From NCBI GenBank assembly GCA_903898855.1, contig CAIUHB010000115.1, forward strand, positions 1-16,323: 16,323 nt of DNA. The letters run 5' to 3'. The DNA is from an uncultured Actinomycetes bacterium. Its GTDB lineage: Bacteria > Actinomycetota > Actinomycetes > Nanopelagicales > Nanopelagicaceae. Shown one piece after another: positions 1 through 9,077 of the stretch. The translations under genes were made by a program, and so were the position numbers. Within the stretch, counting starts at the first letter, position 1; every line of letters begins with the position of its first letter. Under the pieces are notes generated by a model, which saw nothing but the letters and a program-made list of their open reading frames with translations, ran no database searches and was not told where the DNA came from.

Positions 1-864
1 CCTGAAGTTATTACTTACGAAGAGATGATGCAGACATTTGCGAAAATTTCTGGACTTCGCAAGCGACTCATCGTAAAAATCCCAGTGCTCTCGCCCGGGC
101 TTTCAAGTTTATGGATTGGATTGGTTACGCCGGTACCAGTCTCTTTGGCTAAACCACTTGTGCACTCACTCATTAGTGAGGTCGTTGCAGATCCAGCAAA
201 ATCAATCGATGGAATTATTCCGAAGCCGCCGCAAGGGTTGCTCGATTTGCACCAGGCAATTGAATTCGCGCTCTCTCGTACCACTCAAAATCAGGTAGAG
301 ACCCGTTGGTCCGATGCCACTTCACCAACGGCTCCTTGGCAGAAAGCGCAGAGCGATCCTGATTGGGCCGGTGAGACTTTATATAAAGATCATCGCGATG
401 TGACAGTTGATATCTCTCGAACGAGTCTCTGGCAGAGCATCGAAGAGATCGGTGGCGAGACAGGTTGGTATGGCGCTGATTTTCTCTGGTGGGCGCGAGG
501 TGTACTAGATCGCATGGTCGGCGGAGTTGGATTGCGTCGTGGTCGACGAGATCCCAAGCACTTGCGCGTTGGCGATAGTTTGGATTTCTGGCGAGTAGAA
601 GAAGTAATTCCAGAAGTGAAACTGCGTTTGTATGCCGAGATGGTCTTGCCCGGAAAAGCTTGGTTGGAATTTAGAATTGAAGAAGTCGCAGGCAGCGCCG
701 GTACTAAATTTACGGTGACCCAAGAGGCCTCCTTCTCGCCACATGGACTTGGGGGACAGGCTTATTGGTTTGCGATTCTGCCGTTGCATGCATTTGTATT
801 TCCGACAATGCTGCGCAACTTAGTGAAGAGCGCGAGAGCAAAGGATTTGATTAAGGGTGCATGA
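1..864 (+). CDS. SDR-type NAD(P)-binding protein with C-terminal DUF2867 domain (5' end missing)
   Basis: The reading frame is open from the first base, so only the C-terminal 287 residues are in the window; the N-terminal Rossmann fold with the nucleotide-binding glycine motif lies to the left. The visible start (PEVITYEEMMQ, then a stretch rich in P, L and V including SSLWIGLVTPVP) is typical of the end of the SDR portion in the COG0702-like family. The remainder, from about HRDVTVDISRT through the aromatic WYGADFLWWARGVLDR stretch to the end, looks like DUF2867, a ligand-binding-like domain of unknown role. The family is annotated as predicted nucleoside-diphosphate-sugar epimerase or NAD(P)H-binding protein; no substrate is established. 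An internal ATG at 25 is not the real start. The stop overlaps the next gene's GTG start by 8 bases, so the two are probably cotranscribed. Confidence 0.82.
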   Translation, partial: PEVITYEEMMQTFAKISGLRKRLIVKIPVLSPGLSSLWIGLVTPVPVSLAKPLVHSLISEVVADPAKSIDGIIPKPPQGLLDLHQAIEFALSRTTQNQVETRWSDATSPTAPWQKAQSDPDWAGETLYKDHRDVTVDISRTSLWQSIEEIGGETGWYGADFLWWARGVLDRMVGGVGLRRGRRDPKHLRVGDSLDFWRVEEVIPEVKLRLYAEMVLPGKAWLEFRIEEVAGSAGTKFTVTQEASFSPHGLGGQAYWFAILPLHAFVFPTMLRNLVKSARAKDLIKGA

Positions 865-2209
865 GTTCACGCCGGAAGTTGAAGCGCTCGCGCATGAGAT
901 TCTTCAATACAGTTTGGTGCGACTTCGCACCGATCCACCGCTAGATCATCCCAAGACGCCGGAAGAACTCTTCGCTCTAACCGGAAACACTATTACGCCA
1001 GCCGGGTTGGGCGGACACAAGACGCTAGAACTATTTAAAGATGTACTAGCAACTGCATGTATTTCTACCGACCATCCACGCTATTTAGCATTTATTCCAT
1101 CTGCCCCCAGCGAATATGCCAACCTCTTTGATTTAGTTGTGGGAGCAAGCGCTTTGTATGGCGGCTCATGGTTAGAGGGCGCGGGCGCGGTCTATGCCGA
1201 GAACCAAGCGCTCAAGTGGATCTCTGATTTAGCCGGACTACCCGAGAGCGCCGGTGGCGTCTTTGTGCAAGGCGGAACAATTGGAAATCTCTCGGCACTG
1301 GTTGCAGCAAGATTGCAAGCACGTGAGAAGAGCCCAGAGGTACAACGTTGGGTAGTTGCTGCTAGCGCCGAAGCACACTCCTCCATTAAATCCGCAGCCG
1401 CAGTCATGGATGTAGAAATCTTGTTAATTACGCCTGATGAATCAGGTTCACTTCAAGGCGAAGGCTGCGCGGCAGCCATCGATGAGTACCTGGCTACACA
1501 TCCCGGACATGGAATTTTTGCGATTGTTGCAACTGCGGGAACGACCAACTTAGGAATTATCGATAACTTGGCCAGCGTTGGAAAATTTGCGAAAGAGCGC
1601 GGAATTTGGTTTCACGTTGATGGCGCATACGGATTAGCTGGGCTTTGCGCACCGGATGTTCGACCATTATTTAACGGCGTCGAGATGGCTGATTCATTAA
1701 TCGTTGATCCACACAAATGGTTATTTGCCCCCTTCGATGCTTGCGCTTTGATCTATCGCGATCCAGCAACTGGTAAGCGAGCGCATACCCAACATGCGGC
1801 GTACCTCGATACTTTGGAAGATGATGACGAATGGAATCCGTCGGATTATGCAATTAACTTAACTCGACGTGCGCGCGGTCTGCCATTTTGGTTCTCACTT
1901 GCAGCTCATGGCACCGATGAATATGCCGATGCGGTTGAAGCAACTATGCAACTTGCACGAGATGCCGCCGAACTCATCAAAGCGCATCCGCGATTAACTT
2001 TATTGCTAGAGCCAACACTCTCGGTTGTGGCATTTACTCGGGACGGTTGGAACGCCCAGCAATATCAAGAGTGGTCAGATAAATTGCTGGCCGACCAAAT
2101 TGGATTTGTCACCCCTTCGGCCCATAAAGGTCAGCCGATATTGCGATTTGCGATAGTAAATCCTTGGACAAAAGTCAGCGATATCGAAGCGATATTGGCG
2201 ACACTTTAA
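857..2209 (+). CDS. PLP-dependent group II amino-acid decarboxylase (aromatic-L-amino-acid decarboxylase-like)
   Basis: A 450-residue cytoplasmic enzyme of the Pyridoxal_deC family, near the usual family length. Visible signatures are H174 in AEAHSS (expected to stack on the PLP ring), the GGTIGN glycine loop at 139-144, D255 in HVDGAYG (contacts the pyridine nitrogen) and the Schiff-base lysine K287 in VDPHKW. The N-terminal HPRYLAFIPSAP stretch matches the substrate-side region of tryptophan/tyrosine/DOPA decarboxylases. It should remove CO2 from an amino acid to give an amine; which amino acid cannot be told from sequence. The GTG at 857 is the only possible start upstream, because an in-frame TGA lies at 848-850; a purine-rich AAAGG about a dozen bases upstream could serve as ribosome site. 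It overlaps the DUF2867 gene by 8 bases, suggesting an operon. Confidence 0.88.
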   Translation: MHEFTPEVEALAHEILQYSLVRLRTDPPLDHPKTPEELFALTGNTITPAGLGGHKTLELFKDVLATACISTDHPRYLAFIPSAPSEYANLFDLVVGASALYGGSWLEGAGAVYAENQALKWISDLAGLPESAGGVFVQGGTIGNLSALVAARLQAREKSPEVQRWVVAASAEAHSSIKSAAAVMDVEILLITPDESGSLQGEGCAAAIDEYLATHPGHGIFAIVATAGTTNLGIIDNLASVGKFAKERGIWFHVDGAYGLAGLCAPDVRPLFNGVEMADSLIVDPHKWLFAPFDACALIYRDPATGKRAHTQHAAYLDTLEDDDEWNPSDYAINLTRRARGLPFWFSLAAHGTDEYADAVEATMQLARDAAELIKAHPRLTLLLEPTLSVVAFTRDGWNAQQYQEWSDKLLADQIGFVTPSAHKGQPILRFAIVNPWTKVSDIEAILATL

Positions 2210-2256
2210 ATCTGATGAAACTGGCTTAAATTCCAGAAATTGTCAGTGGCTTGACT

Positions 2257-2262
2257 TAGTAT
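2257..2262 (+). promoter_or_regulatory. Putative -10 element (TAGTAT) for a leaderless DUF3263 transcript
   Basis: TAGTAT fits the TANNNT pattern and ends six bases before the ATG at 2269. There is no Shine-Dalgarno before this start, so transcription may begin at the A of the start codon. No convincing -35 box lies 17 bases upstream (CAGAAA). Confidence 0.45.
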
Positions 2263-2268
2263 GCGGAT

Positions 2269-2547
2269 ATGGAAAACCTCTCGCTCCAGCAGCTAGATCA
2301 GAGTTCGCTTCAATCCCAGACTCTGACCGAGCTTGAAGTTCGAATCCTGGAGTTCGAGCGCCAATGGTGGCGATATGCCGGAGCAAAAGAGAGCGCGATT
2401 AAAGAGCTCTTCGATATGGCCCCACCGGCTTACTACCAACTTCTCAATAACTTGATCGACCGTGAGGATGCCCTGCTCGCCTCACCAATGTTGGTTAAGC
2501 GCCTTCGCCGCCTGCGCGAGGCCCGCACCAACGCTCGCTCCAGGTAA
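2269..2547 (+). CDS. DUF3263 domain protein (small helical, possible DNA-binding)
   Basis: A 92-residue protein matching the actinobacterial DUF3263 family almost end to end. Recognisable blocks are LTELEVRILEFERQWWRYAG (about 19-38), then KESAIKELFDM, then YYQLLNNLIDRE, and the basic tail MLVKRLRRLREAR. The order of helices resembles a sigma-factor- or HTH-like fold, and a nucleic-acid-binding role is often suspected, but no function is established. It stands alone between the decarboxylase and groEL, with a likely leaderless start at the ATG (no Shine-Dalgarno, TAGTAT six bases upstream). No terminator is evident between its stop and the groEL promoter. The C-terminal run of Arg is consistent with binding nucleic acid; this is inference. 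Confidence 0.87.
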   Translation: MENLSLQQLDQSSLQSQTLTELEVRILEFERQWWRYAGAKESAIKELFDMAPPAYYQLLNNLIDREDALLASPMLVKRLRRLREARTNARSR

Positions 2548-2595
2548 ATCCCTAGTTGTAAACCTCTTCACCTAACCCCAGCCTAAGCCCTCGAC

Positions 2596-2624
2596 TTGCC
2601 CACTTTCGGGCTCTGCCCTAGCCT
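2596..2624 (+). promoter_or_regulatory. Putative sigma-70-type promoter of groEL
   Basis: TTGCCC at 2596-2601 and TAGCCT at 2619-2624 are separated by exactly 17 bases. The predicted transcript start near 2630 coincides with the first base of the CIRCE operator, which is the classic geometry for HrcA repression. The spacer contains a small GGGC/GCCC repeat (2608-2618). Confidence 0.6.
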
Positions 2625-2629
2625 TTGCG

Positions 2630-2656
2630 TTAGCACTCAAGGGGCCAGAGTGATAA
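2630..2656 (+). promoter_or_regulatory. CIRCE operator (HrcA binding site) upstream of groEL
   Basis: TTAGCACTC at 2630-2638, a 9-base spacer, then GAGTGATAA at 2648-2656. The CIRCE consensus is TTAGCACTC-N9-GAGTGCTAA, so there is one mismatch (A for C at 2653) in the right arm. HrcA binding here represses groEL and is relieved by heat or unfolded protein. hrcA itself is not in the window. Confidence 0.93.
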
Positions 2657-4321
<1,665 letters not shown>

Positions 4322-4348
4322 ATCCAATAACTCTGATTAACCCTCGTT

Positions 4349-4395
4349 AAAGGCCTCGAATAATGCGTAAATTATTATTCGGGGCCTTTCTCCTT
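4349..4395 (+). terminator. Strong rho-independent terminator of groEL
   Basis: AAAGGCCTCGAATAAT (4349-4364) pairs with ATTATTCGGGGCCTTT (4374-4389) over 16 base pairs with a single G-U wobble and a 9-base loop. A pyrimidine-rich CTCCTTT tail follows. It sits only 28 bases after the groEL stop and ends just before the next gene's putative -10. Confidence 0.88.
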
Positions 4396-4401
4396 TAAGG
4401 T
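4396..4401 (+). promoter_or_regulatory. Putative -10 element (TAAGGT) for a leaderless DUF3027 transcript
   Basis: TAAGGT fits TANNNT and ends six bases before the ATG at 4408. The AAGG inside it could instead act as a Shine-Dalgarno with seven-base spacing to the same ATG; both readings favour 4408 over the ATG at 4402, which has only one base between it and AAGG. Confidence 0.35.
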
Positions 4402-4407
4402 ATGCAC

Positions 4408-5109
4408 ATGGCAATTAACGATCCATTTGATGCAGCAGAGCTCGCTCGCGCTGCCGCGATTGAAGATGCCGTTAACAATGATTTTGTTGGTGCGCTCGTC
4501 TCGGTCGATACCGATGAGAGTTCAGCTGATGGCAATACCGATGCACGTATTGCCACCTATCTCTTTGAAGCTGCGCTACCTGGATATAAAGGTTGGCGTT
4601 GGGCGGTATCACTTGCCAAAGTTGATTCAGCATCACCTGCGACAGTCTGCGATGTTGTATTACTTCCGGGCGAAGAATCACTTATCGCACCAGAGTGGGT
4701 TGCATATAAAGATCGAATCCTTCCAGGCGATGTTGGCGTCGGGGATATCATTCCAACATCGGCAACCGATGAGCGTTTAGTTCCTGGTTATGCAGCGCTA
4801 CCTGGCGATGAAGAACTTGATCCATCACAACTCTTTGAATTCGGACTTGGCCGCGCCCGCGTGCTTTCGATAGTTGGTCGTGACCTCGCCAGCAAGCGTT
4901 GGTATGAAGGTGACCGTGGTCCTAATTCACCAATGGCCCAACATGCACCAAAGCCATGCCAGTCGTGCGGCTTCTTTATTCCTATCGCTGGATCTTTACG
5001 TTCAGCATTCGGCGTCTGCGCCAACGTCTTGTCACCTGAAGACGCACGCGTAGTCTCCGTTGATCACGGCTGCGGAGCACATTCCGAAGCCATGGTCACT
5101 GCCGAATAG
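4408..5109 (+). CDS. DUF3027 domain protein with Cys/His putative zinc site
   Basis: A 233-residue soluble protein of the actinobacterial DUF3027 family. The family-typical LPGYKGWRWAVSLA block (near residues 57-70), the LPGEESLIAPEWVAYKDR block and the PGDVGVGD stretch are all present. The C-terminal part contains CQSCG, a further Cys about 17 residues later, then DHGCGAHSE; this C-x2-C ... C ... H-x-C-x2-H spacing suggests a metal-binding knuckle, although zinc is inferred. Function is unknown. The start is set at ATG 4408 (see the upstream site); ATG 4402 would add two residues. The gene precedes a CspB-like gene by 64 bases. DUF3027 and cold-shock genes are, as I recall, near each other in other actinobacteria, which hints at a shared role. 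Confidence 0.85.
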   Translation: MAINDPFDAAELARAAAIEDAVNNDFVGALVSVDTDESSADGNTDARIATYLFEAALPGYKGWRWAVSLAKVDSASPATVCDVVLLPGEESLIAPEWVAYKDRILPGDVGVGDIIPTSATDERLVPGYAALPGDEELDPSQLFEFGLGRARVLSIVGRDLASKRWYEGDRGPNSPMAQHAPKPCQSCGFFIPIAGSLRSAFGVCANVLSPEDARVVSVDHGCGAHSEAMVTAE

Positions 5110-5173
5110 GTTAAACTTTCCCTCTGCCCGCAGAAATGCGGCTTCCCAGAACTTCCCACATGAAGGAGTCACC

Positions 5174-5557
5174 ATGCCAGTAGGTCGCGTGAAGTGGTAC
5201 AGCCTTGAAAAAGGTTTCGGATTTATCGCATCCGATGAGAGCGAAGATGTTTATCTCGCTTCTTCCGCTCTTCCTGCCGGTGTTGCCACAGTAAAGCCAG
5301 GAACAAAACTTGAATTCAGCATCATCGAAGGTCGTCGTGGGCCACAAGCTCATGCTGTGCATGTCATCGATGAGCCTGCCTCAGTAGTTGCAAACACTCG
5401 TGCCAACGCCGATGACCTAGCAACCATGATCGAAGACACCATCAAGATTTTGGACAAAGTAGGAAATGGAATTCGTCATGGACGTCATCCATCCGGTCCA
5501 GATGCAGAGCGCTTGGCAAAGGTACTTCGCGGCATTGCCAGCCAAATCGAAGGCTAA
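5174..5557 (+). CDS. CspB-like cold-shock domain protein with C-terminal extension
   Basis: A 127-residue protein: an N-terminal cold-shock domain of about 65 residues (MPVGRVKWYSLEKGFGFIAS...) followed by a helical tail of about 60 residues that ordinary 67-70 residue Csp proteins lack. RNP1 is intact (KGFGFI), whereas RNP2 reads DVYLASSAL, not the usual VFVHFSA, losing the central aromatic/His residues. This arrangement resembles mycobacterial CspB. It probably binds single-stranded RNA or DNA as an RNA chaperone. The ATG at 5174 is preferred because AAGGAG (5163-5168) lies five bases upstream and the product begins like known homologues; the open frame extends upstream to 5060 but is unconserved and overlaps DUF3027. 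Its TAA overlaps the stop codon of the convergent DUF2530 gene. Confidence 0.9.
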   Translation: MPVGRVKWYSLEKGFGFIASDESEDVYLASSALPAGVATVKPGTKLEFSIIEGRRGPQAHAVHVIDEPASVVANTRANADDLATMIEDTIKILDKVGNGIRHGRHPSGPDAERLAKVLRGIASQIEG

Positions 5558-5736
5558 ATCTTCTCTCTTCGTGCTCGTCTAATTGTGTAACGCAGCCCAA
5601 CCAATCCAAGGGCGGCGCCCACAACGCAGATCCAAATAACATTGCTTCGCGCATTAATTGCTAAGGCGATGACCAATGCAATGACCCAGGCCACAGTTCC
5701 GGCGATAATCACGGAAAGATTGCCAAGGAGTTTCAC
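5554..5736 (-). CDS. Small DUF2530-like membrane protein
   Basis: A 60-residue protein with two predicted membrane helices (roughly residues 8-27 and 32-49) joined by a short INARSNV turn and ending in a strongly basic tail, YTIRRARREKI, which would stay in the cytoplasm. Length, topology and the basic C-terminus match the actinobacterial DUF2530 family; function unknown. The start is a GTG at 5736; the overlapping ATG at 5738 is followed directly by TGA and cannot be used. No Shine-Dalgarno is visible, and TATGCT lies six bases upstream, so the message is probably leaderless. It is divergent from the MFS gene and convergent with the cold-shock gene, sharing the bases CTAA at 5554-5557 as stop codons on both strands. 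Confidence 0.72.
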   Translation of the reverse strand: MKLLGNLSVIIAGTVAWVIALVIALAINARSNVIWICVVGAALGLVGLRYTIRRARREKI

Positions 5737-5742
5737 ATCGAA

Positions 5743-5748
5743 AGCATA
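5743..5748 (-). promoter_or_regulatory. Putative -10 element (TATGCT) for the DUF2530 gene
   Basis: Read on the minus strand, TATGCT fits TANNNT and ends six bases before the GTG at 5736. An overlapping TAGTAT (5751-5746) is an alternative. There is no Shine-Dalgarno and no clear -35 box. Confidence 0.4.
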
Positions 5749-5774
5749 CTAAGAATTCTTTAAGCTCATGCGAG

Positions 5775-5780
5775 TATCCT
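5775..5780 (+). promoter_or_regulatory. Putative -10 element (TATCCT) for the MFS gene
   Basis: TATCCT fits TANNNT and ends seven bases before the GTG at 5788; no Shine-Dalgarno is present. The divergent intergenic space also holds a perfect 10-base palindrome, AAGAATTCTT (5751-5760), between the two -10 candidates. Confidence 0.4.
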
Positions 5781-5787
5781 TCTAAAT

Positions 5788-7044
5788 GTGATTAATCCTG
5801 AAGGCTCATTGCGCTCCTTCAGACATCGCAACTTTCGCATCCTCTATCCAGCAAATGCTGCATCAAATATTGGCACCTGGACCCAACGAGTTGCCCAAGA
5901 TTGGCTCGTCCTCCAACTCACTCACAGCGGTAGAGATCTGGGACTAGTAACTGGACTTCAATTCCTTCCCGCACTTCTCTTTAGTTTGTACGGCGGTCGG
6001 TTAGCTGATCGATTTAATAAACGAATACTTTTGTACATCACCAATCTTGGCGGTGGAATCTCGGCTTTGCTTCTCGGTCTACTTGTCATCACACATAACG
6101 TTGCCATCTGGCATGTTTACCTGCTGGCCTTCGCACTTGGAGTATTTACCGCAATTGATGCACCTATTCGCCAAGCCTTCACCTCTGAGATGGTCGGCAA
6201 GAGCGACCTAGCAAATGCGGTCTCACTCAACTCTGCCAACTTCAACGCCGGTCGGCTCATTGGCCCGGGCCTATCAGGCCTATTAATCGCTTGGTTTGGC
6301 ACCGGTCCCTCATTTCTCATAAATGCCACTTCATATCTATTCGTGATGATTGCGCTCTATTTCATCGATGAAGAGAAATTGCATATCGAATCCGCACCGC
6401 AAGAGAGCGCCAAGATTCGCGAGGCCTGGCAATATGTGAAAGCTCGTCCAGATATTTTCGCAGTTATGGTCACGGTCTTTTTTGCAGCCACCTTCGGTCT
6501 CAACTTTCAAATCTTTACCGCACTGATGGCGACCTCAGAGTTTCACCGAGGTGCAGCCTCCTACGGCAGCCTCGGAAGTGTTGTGGCAATTGGTTCCTTA
6601 AGCGGTGCGTTAATCTCGGCGAAGTTGGATCAAAAGCGTTCGCCCCGATTCATCATTCTCTTCGCTGTGCTCTTCGGCGCCAGCGTTGCGCTCACCGCTA
6701 TCGCACCTACCTACTTCACATACGCTCTTACTCTTCCCATCTCAGGGGCGCTCGGCTTAACCACAATGATTGCCGCTAACTCGTATGTACAAGTGCGAAC
6801 GGATCCAGCAATTCGCGGACGTGTAATGGGAATTTACTTAACAATTTTTATGGGCGGGACTCCAGTTGGCTCACCACTTATTGGTTGGCTTGCGACGCAA
6901 GTGGGAACCCGCCAGATGATTGCGATCTGTGGCGCAATAACTAGCTTGGCAGTTGCCATTATTTATGCGCTAAAGCGGGGCAAGCTCAAGCCACCAGCAA
7001 GTATTTTGGTGGCAGATGTATTAGCGGCGAGAGGCAAGAATTAA
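5788..7044 (+). CDS. Major facilitator superfamily transporter (MFS_3 / EntS-like exporter)
   Basis: A 418-residue integral membrane protein with about twelve hydrophobic segments. The opening RHRNFRILYPANAASNIGTWTQRVAQDWLVLQLT is typical of the MFS_3 group that includes the enterobactin exporter EntS. MFS motif A is visible as GGRLADRFNKR (69-79), and a motif-C-like GRLIGPGLSG lies at 155-164. A hydrophilic central loop (about 194-222, rich in E, K and R) separates the two six-helix halves. It probably exports a small molecule by proton antiport; the substrate cannot be assigned. Start: GTG 5788, since the ATG at 5786 is followed by TGA. The message is likely leaderless. It converges with serC across a 61-base gap. 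Confidence 0.85.
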   Translation: MINPEGSLRSFRHRNFRILYPANAASNIGTWTQRVAQDWLVLQLTHSGRDLGLVTGLQFLPALLFSLYGGRLADRFNKRILLYITNLGGGISALLLGLLVITHNVAIWHVYLLAFALGVFTAIDAPIRQAFTSEMVGKSDLANAVSLNSANFNAGRLIGPGLSGLLIAWFGTGPSFLINATSYLFVMIALYFIDEEKLHIESAPQESAKIREAWQYVKARPDIFAVMVTVFFAATFGLNFQIFTALMATSEFHRGAASYGSLGSVVAIGSLSGALISAKLDQKRSPRFIILFAVLFGASVALTAIAPTYFTYALTLPISGALGLTTMIAANSYVQVRTDPAIRGRVMGIYLTIFMGGTPVGSPLIGWLATQVGTRQMIAICGAITSLAVAIIYALKRGKLKPPASILVADVLAARGKN

Positions 7045-7048
7045 GAGC

Positions 7049-8236
<1,188 letters not shown>

Positions 8237-8239
<3 letters not shown>

Positions 8240-8914
8240 GGGGAATAGTCGGGTGCGAGACCAATTACTTCCTTGCGGCTGCGGCCGGCTGTAGATCAAT
8301 CGGTCATGCAGCCTGGAATGGCGGCCTTGCCAAAACTCAATGCTGGTTGGTGCAACGAGGTAGCCACCCCAATGTGGAGGTAGTGGAACCTGCGTTCCTT
8401 CTGGATATTTCTCAGCACATTCGTTGTACTTATTCTCTAGAACTTCACGCGAGCGAACTTCGCGAGATTGTGAACTAGCCCAGGCTCCGATCTGACTTCC
8501 CCATGGGCGAGTGGCGAAGTACTCGGCACTAACCTCACGACTTACCTTGCTGACTCGGCCGAGGATGGAGATTTGACGTTCCATGGCATACCAAGGAAAG
8601 AGCAGTGAAACGCTCTCGTTGCTGGCCATCGCCGTGGCTTTGCGAGATTCGTAATTAGTGAAGAAGGTAAAACCGGATTCCGAAAAATCTTTGAGTAATA
8701 CCGTTCGCGAGATTGGCGCTCCATCGCTCACGGTCGAGAGCACCATCGCATTAGGTTCAACGATGTACTCATTGGCGGCAGCTTGTGAAAGCCAGAGGTG
8801 AAAGAGTTCAAATGGATTGGCCGGGGCAGCCTGCTCAGCTAACCCATCCAGGCCATAGCTACGTCGCATCTCGCGGATGATCTCTTTGGTAAGACGTGGT
8901 TGGCTCTCGCTCAT
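8237..8914 (-). CDS. pdxH: Pyridoxamine 5'-phosphate oxidase
   Basis: A 225-residue FMN enzyme that oxidises pyridoxamine or pyridoxine 5'-phosphate to PLP. Its length is close to the E. coli protein (218). Family blocks are all visible: the N-terminal RRSYGLDGL, the FMN-binding core PNAMVLSTVSDGAPISRTVLLKDF (about 54-77), FFTNYESRKA, then RVSKVSREVSAEYFATRP and SQIGAWASSQS. The C-terminal signature is WQGRHSRLHDRLIYSR followed by W and RLFP, including the substrate-contacting RLH. The ATG at 8914 has no conventional Shine-Dalgarno spacing (GGTGGA abuts it), whereas TAAAGT lies exactly six bases upstream, so the mRNA may be leaderless. It leads serC on the same strand and is divergent from the citrate synthase gene. 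Confidence 0.95.
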
Positions 8915-8920
8915 TCCACC

Positions 8921-8926
8921 ACTTTA
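8921..8926 (-). promoter_or_regulatory. Putative -10 element (TAAAGT) for pdxH
   Basis: TAAAGT (minus strand) fits TANNNT and ends six bases before the pdxH ATG at 8914. The intervening GGTGGA is too close to the start to be a normal ribosome site. Confidence 0.42.
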
Positions 8927-8959
8927 CGACAGTCTGCCGGCGCTACCGAAGGCTATGTA

Positions 8960-8998
8960 TCCGAGGTCACTTTCATTATGCGGCGCCGGCGCCTCGGA
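8960..8998. repeat. Nested inverted repeats between divergent pdxH and citrate synthase genes
   Basis: A perfect 12-base GC palindrome, GGCGCCGGCGCC (8982-8993), lies within a wider inverted repeat TCCGAGG (8960-8966) / CCTCGGA (8992-8998). Its place between the two promoters suggests an operator or a hairpin in one leader, but no known regulator site is recognised. Confidence 0.4.
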
Positions 8999-9002
8999 GA
9001 TT

Positions 9003-9031
9003 TTGTCAGCCAGCGGCCAGCGTTAGAGAAT
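9003..9031 (+). promoter_or_regulatory. Putative promoter of the citrate synthase gene
   Basis: TTGTCA (9003-9008) and GAGAAT (9026-9031) are 17 bases apart; TAGAGA at 9024-9029 is an alternative -10 with a short spacer. The start codon at 9078 would then be preceded by a leader of roughly 40 bases carrying a good Shine-Dalgarno. Confidence 0.38.
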
Positions 9032-9077
9032 AAGCACAGTAGAAGCTCGCACAAGTGAGCGCTAGAAGGAGAAGCTC

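Noticed and set aside
2221..2236. CTGG/CCAG hairpin after the decarboxylase as a terminator
   Set aside because: Only a four-pair stem with an eight-base loop and no U tract.
4427..4780. 117-codon plus-strand frame inside DUF3027
   Set aside because: It is an out-of-frame shadow of a clearly recognised family protein and has low-complexity composition.
5128..5158. CCGC/GCGG hairpin and CTTCCCA repeats in the csp leader as an RNA thermosensor
   Set aside because: The stem has only four base pairs and the repeats do not pair well with the ribosome site; no support for a regulatory structure.
5060..5173. Extended N-terminus for the cold-shock protein
   Set aside because: It overlaps the DUF3027 end in another frame, is unlike any cold-shock protein, and the ATG at 5174 has AAGGAG five bases upstream.
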